64,000 nt of DNA from Euryodendron excelsum (taxonomy: Eukaryota; Streptophyta; Magnoliopsida; Ericales; Pentaphylacaceae): positions 38,537,001 to 38,601,000 of the forward strand of contig CM065384.1 of assembly GCA_033060915.1 (NCBI GenBank). Direction: 5' to 3'. Every line of letters starts with the position of its first letter. Within the stretch, counting starts at the first letter, position 1. The position numbers and the translations under genes were made by a program. Below are positions 59,114 through 64,000 of this stretch, one piece after another. The notes beneath the pieces were generated by a model. It worked only from the letters and a program-made list of their open reading frames with translations. It was not told the origin of the DNA and ran no database searches.

Positions 59114-61202
59114 AAGGACCACCATCCAGTTGATTCTCCGAAGGGCTGAAATTTTTTTTGTCATGGGATGCAGATGAGAAGAGACATGCAGAAACTTATC
59201 AGATGCTCATACGCCTCTTTGAGATGGCCCACCTGGACAACATAAGGATTCTGAGGGCATTGATTTACTCCAAGGATGACCTAATGCCACTTGTGGATGG
59301 CACTACCAAGACAAGGGTTTGTTCATAAGACTCTCTTCACCCACTGCCATTGTTCTATCATTTCACCAAAATTCGTCGATTGATTTTTCTTTCCTTCGCA
59401 CAAACAGGTTAACGTTGAAGTTCTGAGGAAAAAGACCGTTTTACTGCTCATATCGGATCTTGATATCTTCCAGGATGAGATTGTGATTCTTGCCCAAATC
59501 CACCAAGATGCACGAACAAACTTGGATCTTCATTATGAAATCGTCTGGCTTCCAATTGTGGACAGGTCAACACCTTGGGACGCAGAGAATCAAAAAAAAT
59601 TCGAGCACCTGCAGTCGATGATGCCATGGTACACGCTGCACCACCCTTCGCTGCTTGAACCAGCAGTGATCAGGTACATAAAGGACGTGTGGCATTACAC
59701 AAAGAAGCTCATTCTAGTAGTTTTGGATCCACAAGGTAAGGTGGTATGCCCAAATGCACACCATATGGTTTGGATATGGGGAAATTTCGCCTACCCTTTC
59801 ACCACCATGAGAGAGGAATCGCTGTGGAAGGAAGAGACTTGGAGACTTGATCTTCTGGTGGATAGCATTGATGGAGCCCTACTGGACTGGGTAAATACAG
59901 ATATATACTCTGCTTCTACATATGCACACGGCTACACTCCTACTGATATTATACAGGGGCGGAGGAATTTCATGCCCAACTTTCAAAATTTTAAATTTTA
60001 CATAGAGTTTCAAAAATAATTTGCAGTTTTATCCCTTAGAAATTTTTAAATGCCCCCCTAAGATTTTGAAAATTTTTATTTTAGTATATGATTTTAGAAA
60101 TAATTTTTCATTTACCCCTCAAATTTTGAGAAGTCACCTATCTTTGCCCTCAATTTTAGAAATAATTTTCAATTTGCCTCCTCAAACTTTTAAAAATTTT
60201 TATTTTCACCAATAGTTTTAAAAATATTTTTTAGTTTTCTATTCTAAAAATTTATAATTGTCCACGTTAAATAATTATTTTTCTTTAAAGTCCCATTTAT
60301 ATATTCATAAATATTAATATACATTATATTTTTTTGTTTGCTGAGAAAAAAATGAGAAGGAGCGACCAACGTAGTAACTTTTTTTCTGTATAACCATAAG
60401 GGTTCTCACCCGCTATAAAATGTTCAGTTTAAGTATAGCTACATTAATATCTATTTATATATATAAAATAAAATGTCCCAATGTTGAAATTATGATTAGT
60501 GGTTGCCAATTTTGAATTAATTATTTGACTCTGCCACTGTTGATATATATATATATATATATTGATGTCGATTTTTATCAGATTGCACAAGGAAAATACA
60601 TTTGCTTGTATGGAGGAGAGGACCTTGAATGGATCCGGAAATTTACTACTGCAGCACAAGCTACTGCACGTGCTGCGGGGATTACCTTAGAAATGGCTTA
60701 TGTTGGAAAGAGCAGCGCCAAGGAGCGAGTGAGAAAGATCACCGCGGCCATCCTGGCAGAACGGCTCAGCCACTGCTGGCCTGACCCGATATCGGTTTGG
60801 TACTTCTGGGCCCGAGTGGAGAGCATGCTTTACTCCAAGACGCAAGGAAAGGCTGTGGAGAATGATAGTATAAGGCAGGAGGTGCTTACCATGCTTAGCT
60901 TCGACGGCAGTGATCAAGGATGGGCCATCATCAGTAAAGGATCAGCGCCTGATCTGATGGCCAAAGCCAACGGCGACACGCTTTTGAAATGCTTACAGCA
61001 GTTTGAGACTTGGCAGGAGGATGCGAGAGACAGGGGTTTTGTTCAGGCACTCATTGATAAGCTGCACCAACTTCATACCCCTGAGCACTGCAACCGCCTC
61101 ATCCTTCCCGGGATCAATGGCGGCATTCCGGAGATGGTGATCTGTGCTGAGTGTGGCCGTCCGATGGAGAAGTACTTCATGTATCGCTGCTGCACCGATT
61201 GA
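57459..61202 (+). CDS. SEO: Sieve element occlusion protein (forisome-like P-protein)
   Basis: Seven exons join in frame to 706 residues: 57459-57668, 57815-57919, 58311-58759, 58856-58965, 59174-59316, 59408-59890, 60582-61202. All introns are GT-AG. The product belongs to the plant-only SEO family, structural P-proteins that build filaments in phloem sieve elements and plug sieve plates after wounding. Visible parts: a low-complexity start MASNEQQPPKM; the SEO N-terminal domain (about 40-320, with CKCSGGADAHATTMAIF and AAYWTIRSMVACASQ); a thioredoxin-like middle (KTVLLLISDLDI, YEIVWLPIVD); and a SEO C-terminal domain. That domain contains WPDPISVWYFWARVESML and the cysteine-rich tail CAECGRPMEKYFMYRCC (Cys688, 691, 703, 704). 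Length is normal for the family (700-800). The ATG is the first in frame after the TATA box. Intron 6 (691 bases) carries a transposable element. The tail cysteines are thought to matter for assembly. Confidence 0.94.
59081..59112. repeat. (CT)n microsatellite in SEO intron 4
   Basis: Sixteen CT units close to the acceptor side of the intron before exon 5. Confidence 0.9.
59954..60539. mobile_element. Inverted-repeat element in SEO intron 6 (copy 2 of the GGCGGA family)
   Basis: The left end CAGGGGCGGAG and right end, reversed, CAGTGGCAGAG pair at 9 of 11 positions. TGATAT-like sequence flanks both sides and may be a target duplication in low-complexity DNA. The interior is AT-rich with repeated CCCCTCAAATTTTGA-like lines and no ORF. 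The insertion fills most of the 691-base intron without touching the splice sites (59891 and 60581). Confidence 0.65.
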
Positions 61203-61737
61203 GAGATCGATGCATCCATGGAAAGCCTCCTATATATATATATATATATATACATACTTATGTCATATGCTTGCTTGTTGCAAGGGACCATAATATCATA
61301 TGTTTGCTTTTGTTGGAAGCTTTAGTAATAGGAATTATTATTATGTAAGTGTGCTGGAAGAATGTGATGGCAATACTATGGAAGCCTATTTCTAAGTACT
61401 GAAATTACTTGCATTTCTATCTTCCTTTACTTTTACTTTCCTTTCTAGTATTATGTTTGGATTCTAAATTTATAAAAGGAAAAAGAAAAGAAAAAAAAAT
61501 GAGAGTAAAAGATGAGAAAAAGAGGGATTCCAAAGTCTTATCTTTTTTTTTTTTTGTATATTCTTCTACTATCCACTTTTTCTCACAATCAAACATAATA
61601 TCTAATTTTGTATCCTTCTCTCTTTCATTTTTCCTCAACAATTCTGAGATCCAAATATAGCGTAAGAGTATTTGAAGTTCACAAAAGTCAGTATTCTTCC
61701 ATGGATGCAGCTTTGGTACGAAAATGTACAATTGGGA
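61203..61737. other. SEO 3' flank
   Basis: A (TA)n tract follows the stop at 61231-61252, then purine- and pyrimidine-rich sequence. Includes the probable 3' UTR; no other gene is supported. Confidence 0.5.
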
Positions 61738-62490
61738 TCAAAGGCGGAACTACCTTTGCGGATGGGGGTGCCATGGCAACCCCCATGTATAGTCTTTATG
61801 TATAGTGTTTTATGAAAATTTTAATATATTAGCATCCCCTAATTTTTGTACTAGGAAACTAAAACCATAACCTAATGTAATATTAAAATTTTTGTACAGT
61901 GGACTATGAGGCTTATTTATTTATTTTCTGGTACATTCAAAGTCCTAACCCACTAAATTTAAAAGATTGTGGGCTTCTAATGGACCATTCAAAACTCAAA
62001 AAAAATCAATAGTTTGGGGATTTTTAATGTGCATACATCTAACAAATAGGCTTACTCATCAAATACACACACACGCACAAAAAGTCAAAACATTAAATAA
62101 AATCATATTTTGCTGAGATTAAATAGAACTTAGTTTTATTTTTTATGTAAAAAAACTTTTCGTTTGCTTTAATTTAGAAATATGTGCAAAAAATATTTCA
62201 AATATAATTATTGTAGCATAGGTAAAAATTTGTGTTTCAAGTTTTAGCACCCCAAACCACAAGGGGTGGCTAGACATCGGCTTATCCTCACGCTAAGTAC
62301 GAGATTTTTTCGAGTTTGATCCATTTTCACACTTTTTTGTGACAATCATAATTCATGCAATACATAAAATTTATATGATTCTTGTAAGTTTTATATAAAT
62401 TTAAAAGAATAGTCGACTAAAAATATAAACATCTTGTAGCAAAAAACAATTATTTGACAACCCAAAACAAATTCCGCCCGTGATTAGTAT
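61738..62490. mobile_element. Possible copy 3 of the GGCGGA-ended family
   Basis: Starts AAAGGCGGAACT and ends AAATTCCGCCCGTG, giving inverted GGCGGAA-type ends. Inside are GGATGGGGGTGCCATGGC and AGCACCCC-like stretches and AT-rich sequence without an ORF. Ends are tentative. Confidence 0.45.
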
Positions 62491-64000
62491 GAAGGCCACT
62501 CTTGAGATAGCATTGGTCCAAACACCAAACCTTTAAAGTTAGCACGACTCCTCCGATCATTCATTACTGAGCACAAAATCAGTGTTTGGTAGGCTGCTAG
62601 CCGAGGAAATTTGAGAATAGTTGCGAGAAAAATCGAAAAGCAACCTTTGTTTATGTTATTATCTGACCAAAGTAGACCTAGTCAGCTAGCCAAGTCACTG
62701 AGGTCAGATCCTAGTGGCCCTGGGTAGTCCAATGGGCAAAAACAAATGGTCTAGAAGGTAAAACGGCTGGATGGGAGGTATAAAAAATAAAAATAAAAAA
62801 AGAAAGCTCAATCACAAAATTAATGCCCTACACATGGCACAGATTTGGTAAATACTGATTTTGAAGGTCATGTCAAATTCATAGCGCCTAATACAACCAC
62901 ACCATTGATGACTTTGATGTCTATTCTTCTTTAATAGTTGAAAGGTTAAATGTAAAAAATAAATGCTTGATTCAAAATTATAAAAGGTAGTACAATTGTC
63001 TATTGATTTTCATGCTAACCGGTAAACATAAAATTTTAAGTTTAATTTTCTTTCAGGTCTTAGTCATTATTTATATACATATTTAATAGAGTAATTAGTC
63101 AAAAGTCTAAACATTTTATAAAAAATAAAATAAAAAAATAACTTGAATTGTTTCACACGCTTAATTAGTACCACTTTTTTTTATTGTTTTTGTGAAAGCT
63201 CATCCTATTTATCAAAAAAAAAAAAAAAATACTTCTATCAAGTAGGAAAAATCTAACAGAAGCTTGAGCACAAGAGATTTGAGACAACCCCACCCCAAAA
63301 ACACACACACACTCTCTCTTACACACCCACACCATGGATCTCTTCTTATGATTTATGATTGATAGCAGCAAAAATAATGAAAAAGAAATAAGAGAAGGGA
63401 AAAGAACAAAAAGAAACACAGAAAAGAACACCACAGTATTAGTATCATTTCAAGATTTGGATATGCTTGATCCATACATTCCTTAACAAATAGTTCTTCT
63501 CAATGAAAAAAAAAAAAAAAACATTTACATAACTTTGTAGTAATAATAAGTGTGCTTACAGTTTCAAAAACTTCATTTCATGGATAATTTTGTAAAATAG
63601 CAAGTAAACGCCTGGTCTTCGATTCCACTTTCTCTCCACATTTTTGCTGTTTAACGCATTGATGTTGCCAAGCATAGGTATAGGGACCCGGACCTAATGC
63701 CGTGAGGTCACTAATTGCTTAAGAGTTCATCAAGTCAAAGTCCATAGTCGTGCCGCCGAACAAACGGCAAGGATTTACCACCAAAAAAAAATGGCAAGGA
63801 TTAATTTGGAAATTCATCATTCAATTTATAACCATGCACATTTTATCAACAAAAAATTTAACATTATTAATCTCCAATTAACACGTATTCTGCATTTCAA
63901 TTCAACTTTTCTCAAATTAACAGGTGTTGTAATCAGATATGTAATATTTCTTGATTTTAAAAAATTAACCTTGTGTTTGAACTGATGATTTAGTAAGGGT
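62491..64000. other. AT-rich sequence downstream of SEO
   Basis: No gene is supported on either strand. A CA/CT-rich stretch lies at about 63298-63330 and several A-runs are present. Short open frames look random. Confidence 0.45.

Noticed and set aside
1..64000. tRNA, rRNA or organellar genes
   Set aside because: None was recognised on either strand; the only tRNA-like signals are the SINE boxes and primer binding sites.

Overview
The window is nuclear DNA of a flowering plant, probably a woody eudicot. The evidence is protein-coding genes with many GT-AG introns, plant-only families (sieve element occlusion protein, raffinose synthase/SIP, glyoxal-oxidase-like protein, RGLG ubiquitin ligase), abundant LTR retrotransposons and MITEs, and AT-rich spacers. 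The species cannot be named from the sequence alone.

The left part (1 to about 23,960) is a nest of LTR retrotransposons. The host layer is the 5' part of a minus-strand Ogre/Tat-like Ty3/gypsy element. Its 5' LTR (8409-22492) is followed at lower coordinates by a primer binding site (8389-8406), a long leader and a broken gag (6862 down to 5941). Three solo LTRs of the same giant-LTR family (about 3.9-5.2 kb each) were later inserted: A at 831-5667 (+) in the internal region, and B at 12469-17705 (-) and D at 18472-22382 (+) inside the host LTR. Each solo LTR begins TGTAAGCA and ends GCGCGACA (read in its own orientation). Each is flanked by a 5-bp duplication: perfect for D, one mismatch each for A and B. 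With B and D removed, the host LTR is about 4.9 kb. The host sits in turn in the remains of another LTR element (LTR 22923-23955, minus strand, tRNA-Met-type primer site).

From about 24,000 to 30,500 there is AT-rich spacer carrying small non-autonomous elements: a tRNA-derived SINE, a 609-bp hAT-like MITE with an 8-bp target duplication, and a 241-bp MITE.

From 30,571 onward there are five recognisable genes: RGLG-type RING/copine E3 ligase (+, 30571-33606, 11 coding exons, one GC-AG intron); an intronless glyoxal/aldehyde oxidase (+, 34372-36057); a raffinose synthase/SIP-type GH36 protein (+, 38557-42996, 14 exons); protein-L-isoaspartate O-methyltransferase (-, 51640-44093, 4 exons with large introns); and a sieve element occlusion protein (+, 57459-61202, 7 exons). 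All five models join in frame from start to stop with no internal stop. The genes are not an operon and no shared pathway is evident. Stress or seed physiology (RGLG, SIP, PIMT) is a loose common theme only.

Between and inside the genes are further small repeats: a roughly 1-kb foldback palindrome (53103-54127), a 116-bp tandem duplication in a PIMT intron, and three copies of a terminal-inverted-repeat family whose ends resemble GGCGGA, one of them inside SEO intron 6. The most unusual structure is in the giant LTRs: a compact array of GGCGCC-containing near-palindromes directly upstream of the LTR TATA box, a strongly conserved block far downstream of it, and a 10-nt primer-site look-alike near the LTR 3' end.
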